In this document: positions 1-7,136 of the stretch, piece after piece
How positions within the stretch are numbered: the first letter of the stretch is position 1
How the letters are laid out: each line of letters starts with the position of its first letter
NCBI GenBank assembly: GCA_964583795.1
Contig: CAZOWX010000018.1
Span: forward strand, 1 to 36,476
From: JBDTME01 sp964583795
Lineage (GTDB): Bacteria > Patescibacteriota > Microgenomatia > UBA1400 > PJMF01
Length of the DNA: 36,476 bases
Direction of reading: 5' to 3'
Program-made: the position numbers and the translations under genes
Notes under the pieces: generated by a model
What the model saw: the letters and a program-made list of their open reading frames with translations, nothing else
What the model was told of the DNA's origin: nothing
Database searches by the model: none

Positions 1-76
1 CAAAAACTACTCAAAAAGGGACCAAGGGGTTGCAGTTGCTAATTGACTACGGGTCGAGATTATTTTAGAGGTCTTC

Positions 77-85
77 TGTTATAAT
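77..85 (+). promoter_or_regulatory. extended -10 promoter
   Basis: A TG at 77-78, one base, then a perfect TATAAT at 80-85 form an extended -10 box. No -35 box lies at the right distance. It would start transcription near 92, about 20 nt before the ATG at 114. A GGGGAG at 88-93 is too far from that ATG to be a normal ribosome binding site. Confidence 0.5.
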
Positions 86-113
86 TAGGGGAGAAATAGT
101 AAAGTCATCATAT

Positions 114-839
114 ATGAGTCAACCAGATCAGGTACAACCACCCAGCTTCAGAACTAAACTAGCCGAAACAGTGAAAGATTGGGCTAGAAGTGTGTTCGGA
201 ATACCAACACCCGAACAGAGAATCATTGCCGAATATGTGGCGTCAGGGATGAGGGGTAGAGATCAAACCCTAGAAGAACATCGTTTTGAACTCTCGAAAG
301 TGAATCACAACGATCGAAGGATCTCACTTCATAGAAGGATCAAAAACGGAGAATTTGGTGTAACAGAAGTGATGAGATTTTCCTTGTTAGATGAATTAGG
401 GATATGGTACGAAGAGACCTATAGATTTAAAGACGATTTAAAGGGTGTATTGAAGGCTCTACAGAAATTTCTTGAGGAAGCAAACCAACAAAATCCTAGA
501 CAAGAAGAAGTTCAAAAGCAAGAGTTGTTAATTCGCCTAAATGGATTAATAGAACTTACTCAAAACCACATCACTATTTTAAATAGGATTTCTGAGAAAA
601 ACTTTGTTGATCTAGGGACTGCTCTTGAGACCTGGGTACGCATGTATGAAGAAAGCGTTTCTGTGACGGGAATTCGTTCAATACTAAATGAAATAGGCGT
701 AGCCATGAAAGAGGTTGGCTTGACGCGAGAATCTCAAGATGAAGGGTTTCAGGATTTTCTGCAAGTGTTTGATAGTTTGTGGAGAGAGCATCGACCAATA
801 CGTGTTAAAAAACGACCTCGTGTTCGACCCCAAGAATGA
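114..839 (+). CDS. hypothetical protein, mostly helical
   Basis: A 241-residue protein that I do not recognise. It has no signal peptide and no membrane segment, so it is probably cytoplasmic. It is rich in charged residues (E, R, K, Q) and reads as long helices. Residues about 100-190 have a heptad-like leucine and isoleucine pattern that could form a coiled coil or helical bundle. The C-terminus is very basic (IRVKKRPRVRPQE), which could bind nucleic acid or membrane, but that is only inference. The ATG at 114 lies behind an extended -10 promoter. It is a single-gene unit, followed by repeat-containing intergenic DNA and then the opposite-strand brnTA pair. No function is proposed. Confidence 0.7.
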   Translation: MSQPDQVQPPSFRTKLAETVKDWARSVFGIPTPEQRIIAEYVASGMRGRDQTLEEHRFELSKVNHNDRRISLHRRIKNGEFGVTEVMRFSLLDELGIWYEETYRFKDDLKGVLKALQKFLEEANQQNPRQEEVQKQELLIRLNGLIELTQNHITILNRISEKNFVDLGTALETWVRMYEESVSVTGIRSILNEIGVAMKEVGLTRESQDEGFQDFLQVFDSLWREHRPIRVKKRPRVRPQE

Positions 840-941
840 GCTCGATCGAGCATCTGGGATCATAATGCAAAACTCAAAACTTTGTGCTACAGACTACAAG
901 GATCGATTCCAAGTTCTCCCTCTCGTCATGTCAAGTTCCTA

Positions 942-1012
942 TCATCCATAATCTACTATCCACATTCTCCGCCCAAGGCGGACCAGCCTTGGGCTGGCAC
1001 ACTCCACAATCT
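942..1012 (+). repeat. double-hairpin repeat, intergenic copy
   Basis: The core at 968-998 consists of two adjacent hairpins: CCGCC/GGCGG around CAAG, then CCAGCC/GGCTGG around TTG. Both flanks carry the low-complexity ATCCATAATC/CCACATTC type sequence. The same core, with similar flanks, lies inside the sortase gene (2847-2877), and the core alone lies inside the WecG-family gene (28060-28089). This copy sits between the unknown gene and brnA. Confidence 0.75.
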
Positions 1013-1013
1013 C

Positions 1014-1298
1014 TTACTTCCCATACGTCATCGTTTCTTTTTTGACTCGATCAGCCAAATAGATTTTCATCAACGATTGATAGGGAACATCCTGTTTATG
1101 TGCCAAGACCTTTAAGCTACTAAGCAAACTCTCTGGTAAGCGAATCGTAACGCTCTTGGTACTGGGACGAAGGTTTGGAAAGATCGCAAGCGTTGGTTGG
1201 GAGTGATCAAAATAATCCAATGGACTATGAGTTGCCCAAAAATCACGTTCTTCATCTTCGGTTTTAAATTGTGGTAAAGGTTTAAGAGTTTGTTTCAT
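1014..1298 (-). CDS. brnA: BrnA/CopG-type antitoxin
   Basis: A 94-residue protein whose second half (about 45-85) has a ribbon-helix-helix pattern: the strand KSVTIRLPESLLSSLKVLA followed by two helices. Upstream, DYFDHSQP resembles the N-terminal toxin-contacting region of BrnA-type antitoxins. Its ATG lies inside the end of brnT (17-nt overlap), the usual toxin-first order of brnTA pairs. In known pairs the antitoxin binds BrnT and the complex represses its own promoter. The perfect palindrome over the brnT promoter (1581-1611) is the likely binding site. Family assignment is from motif and gene order; the RHH part is clear, the exact subfamily less so. Confidence 0.8.
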   Translation of the reverse strand: MKQTLKPLPQFKTEDEERDFWATHSPLDYFDHSQPTLAIFPNLRPSTKSVTIRLPESLLSSLKVLAHKQDVPYQSLMKIYLADRVKKETMTYGK

Positions 1299-1584
1299 AA
1301 AACGCCCTTTCTTTTTTATTCTGATCTCGAGCTGAAATCGCTCGAATCATCTGTTTTCTCATGGTAAAAACTATGATGAGCTGTCTTGCCTGATTTGTAT
1401 GTCCATATGCGATAAAACGTTTTTCCAAAACTGAGTGAGTTATGTCTCTGTTAATAAGTAGTGGTTTGTTAAAGAACACTTCTTCAATTTCTTTTAATGA
1501 AACATGATGTTTTATCCAGTTTTTGTCTTGGTTCCCACTATCCCACTCAAACTCAATGGCTATGGTAATCAGTGTCAATCGCAT
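1282..1584 (-). CDS. brnT: BrnT-family ribonuclease toxin
   Basis: A 100-residue protein with the BrnT signature: IEFEWDSGNQDKNWIKHHVS near the N-terminus, then a sheet-rich middle with FIAYGHT, and IRAISARDQNKKERAFYE near the end (family pattern R-x-I-S-A-R, then E-x-x-x-Y-E). BrnT proteins are small RelE-like ribonucleases that block translation and are neutralised by BrnA. The ATG at 1584 lies inside the operator palindrome and only about 9 nt from the -10 box, so the message would be leaderless or nearly so. Starts inside the next ten codons (for example TTG at residue 3) are possible, because most family members begin just before the EFEWD motif. Confidence 0.85.
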   Translation of the reverse strand: MRLTLITIAIEFEWDSGNQDKNWIKHHVSLKEIEEVFFNKPLLINRDITHSVLEKRFIAYGHTNQARQLIIVFTMRKQMIRAISARDQNKKERAFYETNS

Positions 1585-1622
1585 TTGTACATGATAGTAA
1601 TGTACAAATGCTGTTTTGTCAA
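1581..1622 (-). promoter_or_regulatory. brnTA promoter with operator palindrome
   Basis: On the minus strand a perfect -35 TTGACA (1622-1617), a 17-nt spacer and a -10 TACTAT (1599-1594) form a good promoter. A perfect inverted repeat, GCATTTGTACAT / ATGTACAAATGC (arms 1581-1592 and 1600-1611, 7-nt centre), covers the spacer end, the -10 box and the brnT start codon. This is the expected geometry for repression by the BrnT-BrnA complex. Confidence 0.85.
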
Positions 1623-1680
1623 GGTTGGTGACCTTGATTTTGCTAGAAGCTGGTGGCTAGTAGCTGCCAGCTATTTATAC

Positions 1681-1709
1681 TTGACTTTCCTCGAGAAATA
1701 GCCTATAAT
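1681..1709 (+). promoter_or_regulatory. sortase gene promoter
   Basis: TTGACT at 1681-1686, a 17-nt spacer and a perfect TATAAT at 1704-1709. Transcription would begin near 1716, giving an untranslated leader of about 140 nt before the sortase ATG at 1855. The leader contains a small AAAGAC/GTCTTT hairpin near 1805-1820 and a short tandem CCTAGAAC-type repeat just before the ATG. I cannot assign it to a known riboswitch. Confidence 0.7.
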
Positions 1710-1854
1710 ATGCAAAATCACTGGTTATGGTTCGGGTAGGATGCTTAGGGCGGGTGTAAAGCCCATTTCTCGAGTAGAGAGGTGATCTCATCGCCAAAAT
1801 CCTAAAGACAAACGTCTTTTCAGCACCTAGAACCCAGAACCTAGAACCTAAATC

Positions 1855-3753
1855 ATGGACTTTCTAAACCTTGCGGCCCAGGCCGTAGTCCTACTCGCTA
1901 TTCTAATCTGGACGATCCTCAAAGCTCTCTGGCGCCTGGTCCTGTTTGTGTGGCAAATTGCTCGAGATTACACCCCATTGATGGCAAAACGAGTCGGGAA
2001 GGTGATGGCAGTTATTAGTTATCAGTTATTAGTTATTAGAATAAAGCAGCAAGAAAAAGCCCGTCATCCCGAATTCGATTCGGGATCTAAAGTCAGAGCA
2101 CTTTTTCGAAAGCTGCAAGCTGCAGTGAGTAAACTTCACATCCCAAGTATTAAATTCCAGCGGGGGAACGATGTTGTAGAGCCACAACTGACAACCAACA
2201 ACCAACAACAGACAACCAACAACCGACAACCGACAACCGACACCCCATCCCTTTCCCAAAGCAACCCTCTTTTATCGCTGCAGTCCGTGCCAACTGCACC
2301 AGTAGAGGACGATCTGTTTTCTGAGGCAAAAGTGCAATCGATACTGGCACTGTTTGGATCTGCGAGCGACTCTCAGTCAGTTGAAACTCCAGCTGACAAA
2401 GATCTTGAGAAATCCACTGAAAAAAGCATTGAGCTTCGTGAGGCAAAAGCTCCAAACATAGTCTTTCAAATACTATTGAAGGTAAAGAATTTAATTGCAA
2501 AAGCGCTTGGTTTCAGCCTGTACCACCTGACAACATTGAACACTTCAATGTTCCCATTCTTGGACAAAATTTCGCACCGTAGCGCAAAAGCAGTTGGAAG
2601 GTTTATCAAGCGACTCCATCACATTTTAAAAGGTGCCGCTTATATTGTTTCGAAACAAACTAAGCGCTTATTTAAATACCTCAAACGAACAGTTCATGGA
2701 TTAACAAAGCAGTCACCCAACCACCTGCCTCGCCGGCAGGCTGGCCCAACAACCCAACCACCCAACAACTCTCTCTTGTCTCTCATCCATCGTGTCTCTC
2801 GAATCCTTAGTAAACTGGCATTGTTTGTCATCCACACTCTACACTCTCCGCCCAAGGCGGACCAGCCTCGGGCTGGCATATTCCACATTCTACTTTCCAT
2901 CATCCATAATCTATTATCTATCATCCATATCTCCCTCTTCCGCGGCAACAAATGGATTGCAAGCACCGCTGTACTGTTGAAGATAGTAATTAGCTGGCTG
3001 TGGCAAGGACTCAGTCTGGGAATCAGAACCTTTTTTAGAAGCGCTCAGACGCTCGTATTTCGGCTATTTCACATTGGTGCCAAGGCTTTAGCCATCATCA
3101 CCCATCCGCGCCTGCCATCGGCGCGAGAACGCTCTCGCATCATCTCCCGAGTATCATTTTCTGGAATGGTCGTTAGCGCGGTCGTCTTAGTCTTTTTATT
3201 TTTCCCGGACTTTGTCTTTGCCGTTATCCCATATCAAACCGAACCCATTCAATCAGCCGTCGACAAATCAGCCTTAGGTGGCAAGTTCACCGACGGGAAT
3301 CTCTACGCGCCAATTCACTTGCCAGAACAAAATGAGTTTCTACCCGATGGCAACTGGTTAGTCATTTCCAAAACTGGAGTGATGACTGAAATCGGAGAAG
3401 CGCCGACCGAAGATCACGAAGAAGCCCTCAAACAAGGTGTCTGGCGCGTGCCGGAGTTTGCTGATCCGACCAGTAGTCAAAATGTGCCGGTCATTCTAGT
3501 AGCGCACAAATATGGCTACATCACCTGGTCAAATAAGTTCCGTCGCCAACACTCATTTTACAATCTCGAACAACTGGAAATCGGTGACACCTTTGAGATC
3601 ATTTGGGATCACCGTCGGTTCACCTACGAGATTTATGCTGGCGAAGAGGGCAAGGAAATCAACGATTACAAAGCCGATGTGGTTCTGTACACCTGTAAGT
3701 ACCTCAACTCCCCAGCCCGTATTTTTCGGTACGCGAGAAGGGTGGAGTGGTAG
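1855..3753 (+). CDS. membrane-anchored sortase with repeat-derived linker
   Basis: A 632-residue protein. Residues about 5-32 form a first membrane segment, about 425-460 a second (GMVVSAVVLVFLFFPDFVF), and about 465-632 a sortase domain. The catalytic set is visible: His551 in VAHKYG, Cys614 in LYTCKY, and Arg622 (or Arg625) in ARIFRYARR. Sortases join or anchor surface proteins; no substrate sorting signal was found here. At 632 residues it is much longer than usual sortases (200-300). The extra length is a low-complexity linker containing in-frame copies of intergenic repeats: the GTCATCC repeat (residues about 69-83), CAAC-type tracts read as TTNNQQ-like sequence (about 105-130), a LPRRQAG palindrome (about 292-300), and the double-hairpin repeat read as PPKADQPRAG (about 331-341). 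No clear ribosome binding site precedes the ATG. Confidence 0.85.
   Translation: MDFLNLAAQAVVLLAILIWTILKALWRLVLFVWQIARDYTPLMAKRVGKVMAVISYQLLVIRIKQQEKARHPEFDSGSKVRALFRKLQAAVSKLHIPSIKFQRGNDVVEPQLTTNNQQQTTNNRQPTTDTPSLSQSNPLLSLQSVPTAPVEDDLFSEAKVQSILALFGSASDSQSVETPADKDLEKSTEKSIELREAKAPNIVFQILLKVKNLIAKALGFSLYHLTTLNTSMFPFLDKISHRSAKAVGRFIKRLHHILKGAAYIVSKQTKRLFKYLKRTVHGLTKQSPNHLPRRQAGPTTQPPNNSLLSLIHRVSRILSKLALFVIHTLHSPPKADQPRAGIFHILLSIIHNLLSIIHISLFRGNKWIASTAVLLKIVISWLWQGLSLGIRTFFRSAQTLVFRLFHIGAKALAIITHPRLPSARERSRIISRVSFSGMVVSAVVLVFLFFPDFVFAVIPYQTEPIQSAVDKSALGGKFTDGNLYAPIHLPEQNEFLPDGNWLVISKTGVMTEIGEAPTEDHEEALKQGVWRVPEFADPTSSQNVPVILVAHKYGYITWSNKFRRQHSFYNLEQLEIGDTFEIIWDHRRFTYEIYAGEEGKEINDYKADVVLYTCKYLNSPARIFRYARRVEW
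2060..2099 (+). repeat. GTCATCC palindromic repeat inside sortase gene
   Basis: A full copy of the GTCATCCCGAATTC...GGGATCTAAAGTCAGAG repeat that otherwise occurs between genes (3897, 4011, 4172, 36461). Here it is read in frame as RHPEFDSGSKVRA within the sortase linker. Confidence 0.85.
2847..2877 (+). repeat. double-hairpin repeat inside sortase gene
   Basis: Nearly identical to 968-998 (one base differs in the second loop) and read in frame as PPKADQPRAG. The flanking ATCCATAATCTATT-type low-complexity sequence also matches the intergenic copy, so the whole composite unit appears to have entered the gene. Confidence 0.85.
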
Positions 3754-3760
3754 AGTTAGG

Positions 3761-3808
3761 CAGTGGAACAGTGGAACAGTGGAACAGTGAAACAGTGAAA
3801 CAGTGGAC
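3761..3808 (+). repeat. 8-bp tandem repeat, six units
   Basis: Six consecutive units of CAGTGGAA (the last three with single changes) immediately after the sortase stop codon. A degraded relative (ACAGTGAAACAGTTAATAGTGG) follows the mreB-like gene near 22118. Confidence 0.8.
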
Positions 3809-4357
3809 AGTAGTCAGGGGACAGGGTTTAGGCCTTTGGGGTTTAGAAAGTTGTGAGTGAATAGGAAATACAAATCGAAAGCAAGAAAACTAAAAGGTCG
3901 TCATCCCGAATTCGGTTCGGGATCTAAAGTCAGAGTTCCCGATCGAAAGCGTTGAATAGACATCGTATTTTTTCTGACAATGCTACTCGAAAGCAAGAAA
4001 AAATAAAAAGTCGTCATCCCGAATTCGATTCGGGATCTAAAGTCAGAGCGTTTAATCAAAAGCAAAAAAAGCCCGTCATCCTTGAACCCGGCTGAAAGCC
4101 GAGTATCGAGGACCTGACTCTGCTGTTACATAAAGTAGTGATGATATTTTGAAAGCCATTTAAAATAAAAAGTCGTCATCCCGTCTCGCCGGCGAGGAAG
4201 GCCGAATTCGATTCGGGATCTAAAGTCAGAGTACCTGATCGAAAGCCAAACTCAACCAGCCACTACTGAAAAACATTCGCCTGAGTTCAACAGAAATACT
4301 TCCAATCAAACAAACCAAGCAACCAGTTAACTAAGCAACCAATCAACCATTACAAAG
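3809..4357 (+). repeat. cluster of interspersed palindromic repeats
   Basis: No gene is seen between the sortase and the RHH/PIN pair. The stretch holds four copies of the GTCATCC family: 3897-3935, 4011-4048, 4073-4125 (a variant with CCTTGAACCCGGCTGAAAGCC...TCGAGGACCTGACTC) and 4172-4231 (carrying an inserted CTCGCCGGCGAGG palindrome). Copies are separated by AAATCGAAAGCAA-type spacers. The unit from 4072 to about 4182 is almost identical to 22183-22294. The end (about 4271-4350) is CAAC-rich low-complexity sequence. Confidence 0.8.
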
Positions 4358-4388
4358 ATCATACTTCAAATCATACTCCCAGTATGAT
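4358..4388 (+). promoter_or_regulatory. operator/promoter of RHH-PIN pair
   Basis: ATCATACT occurs at 4358-4365 and 4370-4377, followed after CCC by its reverse complement AGTATGAT at 4381-4388, giving a perfect 8-bp inverted repeat plus an extra direct copy. The right arm overlaps a -10 box (TATGAT, 4383-4388) only 11 nt before the antitoxin ATG. This fits autoregulation by a ribbon-helix-helix antitoxin. Confidence 0.75.
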
Positions 4389-4399
4389 AAACTCTCCTC

Positions 4400-4651
4400 A
4401 TGTCCAAAACCACCTCCACCACCCGTCGTATTACCATCACCATCCCTGACTACCTTGAAGAGCGACTGAGAAAACAAGTGCCCGCAGGGCAGGTGAGTAG
4501 TTTTGTTGCAGAGGCGATTGAACGGCGAATTGACGATGTTGAATATAAACTCAAAGAAAATCCCGTGGAAAAATGGTTTCGCTTGGGTGAAGATCTCCCT
4601 AAGTACTCAAGCGAAGAGATTCAAAAGATGATTGATGAGGGACGACCATGA
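4400..4651 (+). CDS. ribbon-helix-helix antitoxin (VapB-like)
   Basis: An 83-residue protein whose first 50 residues form a typical RHH DNA-binding fold: strand RRITITIPDYLEERL, then helix, turn and helix (SSFVAEAIERRID). The rest (KWFRLGEDLPKYSSEEIQKMIDEGRP) is the likely toxin-binding tail. It overlaps the following PIN gene by ATGA, so the two are co-translated. It probably neutralises the PIN RNase and represses the operon through the inverted repeat at 4370-4388. The -10 box lies just 11 nt upstream, so the message has almost no leader. Confidence 0.85.
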   Translation: MSKTTSTTRRITITIPDYLEERLRKQVPAGQVSSFVAEAIERRIDDVEYKLKENPVEKWFRLGEDLPKYSSEEIQKMIDEGRP

Positions 4652-5061
4652 AAAAGTACGTGATCGATGCCTCGGTTGTTATTAACTCTTTAATCGAAAA
4701 TAATCGTGATGTTCGTTTCAGCTGTAAAAAGATTGTAGATTATTGCAAAGATCCCAAAGTGAAAGTTTTTGCTCCAGACTCGCTGAAGCAAGAAGTCGCC
4801 AATGTTTTGCTGATGGCTGTAAAAGATGTCGACAAAGCAAGGACTTTTTTTGACACGTTCCTCGATTTTAAAATTACCTATATTCGCATTGATGACTCAT
4901 TGCTCAAAAAAACTTTGGAAATCGCTTCCGCCGTCCACGACACCGTCTACGACGCGACCTACCACTCCCTAGCCCTGAGTCGCTCAGCTACCTTCCTCAC
5001 CTGTGACCAGAAATATTTCGAAAGAGCAAAGGGGTGGGGAGGGGTGAAGGTCGTAAAGTGA
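4648..5061 (+). CDS. vapC: PIN-domain ribonuclease toxin (VapC-like)
   Basis: A 137-residue PIN domain of normal length. The acidic metal-binding residues are in place: Asp7 in YVIDASVV, Glu48 in SLKQEVANVL, Asp101 in VYDATYHSLA and Asp119 in LTCDQKYF. PIN toxins are Mg-dependent RNases, often acting on tRNA or rRNA. Its start overlaps the antitoxin stop by 4 nt. The C-terminus (AKGWGGVKVV) also fits the family. All key residues are present, so it is probably active; the RNA target cannot be told from the sequence. Confidence 0.9.
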   Translation: MKKYVIDASVVINSLIENNRDVRFSCKKIVDYCKDPKVKVFAPDSLKQEVANVLLMAVKDVDKARTFFDTFLDFKITYIRIDDSLLKKTLEIASAVHDTVYDATYHSLALSRSATFLTCDQKYFERAKGWGGVKVVK

Positions 5062-5239
5062 GGGGACAATAGGGAAGTGGGTTTACCCGGTTGACTTTTG
5101 TGGCCACAAGGCAAAAAAAAGTTTGAAGGGGAGGGGTGGCGGTGGTGGAGTGAGTTGATTGGTTGTTTTGTTACTCGGTTACTTTCCAGAATCACTACCA
5201 AAGTCGAGCAAGGCTTGAGGTTAGGTATTACTTTCCACC

Positions 5240-5268
5240 TTGCTTCTTTTTTTAATTCCCGCTACAAC
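5240..5268 (+). promoter_or_regulatory. promoter giving a leaderless message
   Basis: TTGCTT at 5240-5245, a 17-nt spacer and TACAAC at 5263-5268. The ATG at 5276 lies 7 nt after the -10 box, exactly where transcription should start, and no ribosome binding site is present. Confidence 0.5.
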
Positions 5269-5275
5269 CATTGGT

Positions 5276-7135
5276 ATGGTAGAACAAACTCATGAACCCC
5301 CTAAAAAAGGTAAAGGACCAGTCAAAAATCTTGTGAGCACAAGGACGAGTTGGTCGAGAAGAGATGTTTTAAAAGCTTTTGGATTGGGTGGATTAACGGT
5401 TGCTACAGGTGGAGCTTTTGCAGGGACTGTATCAGTACTTTCTAATCTAGATGAAACCCGAGCCAGTCTTGATTTTTTGTTGCAAAGACACTTATCCCAA
5501 CCTGGTGAACGGTATGTCCCCACAGATCTCGATCAGATGCTCAGTTCTGATGCTATTGACCGTGTCTATAGAAAATTAGAGCTAGCAGAAAAATTTCCAG
5601 ATACACTTTCGAAAGAGTCATTTCAAGTGATTGCCCAGAAAGTTGCTCGGCTATTTAATTTGTATTTTGAACCAAAGTCAGAAGATCAAAAAGAAAAGGA
5701 ACAAGAGTTTATTGCGTATTGTGAACAAACATTTGCTCGGATGTTAGCAATATGTGAACAGCAAAATGTTGATTTTGTAGCAACCTTACTGATGTGGCAA
5801 ACCTCTGGATTGGCAAATTCTTCACTCAAAAAAGAAGAACAAGATCTGACTGATGAGACAGTACGAGTGATGCTCAGTTTAGCAGAAAAAGTTGTCAGCG
5901 GTTCTAGTGGCACAACTTTTGTGAGTTTGATGCGACGGTTAAAAATTAATATGTTTCCAGGAATGGCTCGAGTTGAAGGTCCAGTCACGTTGGGTATTCA
6001 TGATATGGAAACAATCATGATTGCCAGAGGACTAATGAATCTTAAGCTGACTAATCCGAATACTTGGGAGATGGTGTCTGGGCAGTTGCGCGAACTTGCG
6101 CCGCATTTTTCCGATGCAATTGAAGGACATGTGAACTTAAACGACGAGTATGAAGAGCTAACTCAACAAGGGATCGAGTTAGTGACAGAAGATAAAACAG
6201 TGATTGAGTACATTCAAAACCTTGATCACAGGTTGATGGCAGAGCTCTTACTTAATGGTGAGCGAGTGGATGATTACCAATTTTTACGTACGACTCGTTT
6301 TTGGGCTCATATTTGTGATAGACAAGCTACCAGCATAATCAACGATATTGATGTTGATGGATTAGATTTGGAAAAAGAGGCTTTTATTGAAGCTCTCAAC
6401 GACTATTTTGCAAATCCTCACCAGTTTGTGCTTGATCAGATGACCAATCCCAGATTTTTGCAAAAGCTAACAGCTGATGCCCGTGAGAAAATCCCAGGAG
6501 CGCAGCTCTTGCTTGATTATTCAAGGCAACTACATGAAAAATCAGAACAAATCATTACTGCTGATCGTAGTATTGCCGCCACGCTCATCAGAGAAAAAAC
6601 AGAACAAAACCTTGAGTTTCAACTGATCACTGGTGTTGCATTCACCAGATGGTTGTTAAACGAAGTCCAAAAGCAACGAACAGGTCAATACAAAGCCGAC
6701 ATTGCGTACTCAAATCCCGATGAAACTGCATACGACTGTTTTATTGCTGTGAGTGGAAGAGAGAGTGGTGCCACTTTTGAGTTAGCTGGGTCTAGACCAT
6801 TGGATAAAGCAACGAAAGTTTATCAATCACTTGAAGAACTGTATGCGCAGTTGCAGGATTTCATCACCAAGGTTTACCTTGATGGGGAAAACGAAGAGCC
6901 GATCAAAAATATGCGACCATTTTTAATCCGATTATCAGACGTGTATGAGAGTCCAATGATTCGTCGCTTTGTTGGAGTAGCACTTTATGAGCTTCGACAA
7001 GATTATGCTGCACAAGCATTTGTGGAGAGAGCTCAAGCATATGGAGTGGATGAGAAATTTTTTAGTCTTCCATTCTCTTCTTGGCGAGTAGCTTTGCAAG
7101 GGGTTCTCGGTTATGTCGCAAAGATGGGACAGTGA
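5276..7135 (+). CDS. Tat-exported protein of unknown function
   Basis: A 619-residue protein when started at the ATG at 5276; an upstream TTG (5240) would add 12 residues but overlaps the promoter. The N-terminus has a twin-arginine signal: SRRDVLK with Arg28-Arg29, a weakly hydrophobic glycine/alanine stretch, and AFA-G at about 47-50 as a possible cleavage site. This predicts folded export by the Tat pathway. The mature part looks helical and acidic, with no transmembrane segments and no motif I recognise. It is a single gene that converges with the GT-C operon; the two stop codons are one base apart. Tat export suggests a cofactor-bound or pre-folded protein, but no cofactor motif is visible. 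Confidence 0.75.
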   Translation: MVEQTHEPPKKGKGPVKNLVSTRTSWSRRDVLKAFGLGGLTVATGGAFAGTVSVLSNLDETRASLDFLLQRHLSQPGERYVPTDLDQMLSSDAIDRVYRKLELAEKFPDTLSKESFQVIAQKVARLFNLYFEPKSEDQKEKEQEFIAYCEQTFARMLAICEQQNVDFVATLLMWQTSGLANSSLKKEEQDLTDETVRVMLSLAEKVVSGSSGTTFVSLMRRLKINMFPGMARVEGPVTLGIHDMETIMIARGLMNLKLTNPNTWEMVSGQLRELAPHFSDAIEGHVNLNDEYEELTQQGIELVTEDKTVIEYIQNLDHRLMAELLLNGERVDDYQFLRTTRFWAHICDRQATSIINDIDVDGLDLEKEAFIEALNDYFANPHQFVLDQMTNPRFLQKLTADAREKIPGAQLLLDYSRQLHEKSEQIITADRSIAATLIREKTEQNLEFQLITGVAFTRWLLNEVQKQRTGQYKADIAYSNPDETAYDCFIAVSGRESGATFELAGSRPLDKATKVYQSLEELYAQLQDFITKVYLDGENEEPIKNMRPFLIRLSDVYESPMIRRFVGVALYELRQDYAAQAFVERAQAYGVDEKFFSLPFSSWRVALQGVLGYVAKMGQ

Positions 7136-7136
7136 G

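Noticed and set aside
739..1115. Short plus-strand frames after the first gene
   Set aside because: They overlap the end of the first gene or the double-hairpin repeat and lack ribosome sites.
2029..2966. Minus-strand frames within the sortase gene
   Set aside because: They are reverse readings of the repeat-rich linker.
3897..4231. CRISPR array
   Set aside because: The palindromes recur at irregular distances, vary in their centres, are also found inside genes and singly elsewhere, and no cas gene is present.
5098..5109. Perfect palindrome TTGTGGCCACAA before the Tat gene
   Set aside because: It is too far from the promoter (5240) and single-copy here; chance cannot be excluded.
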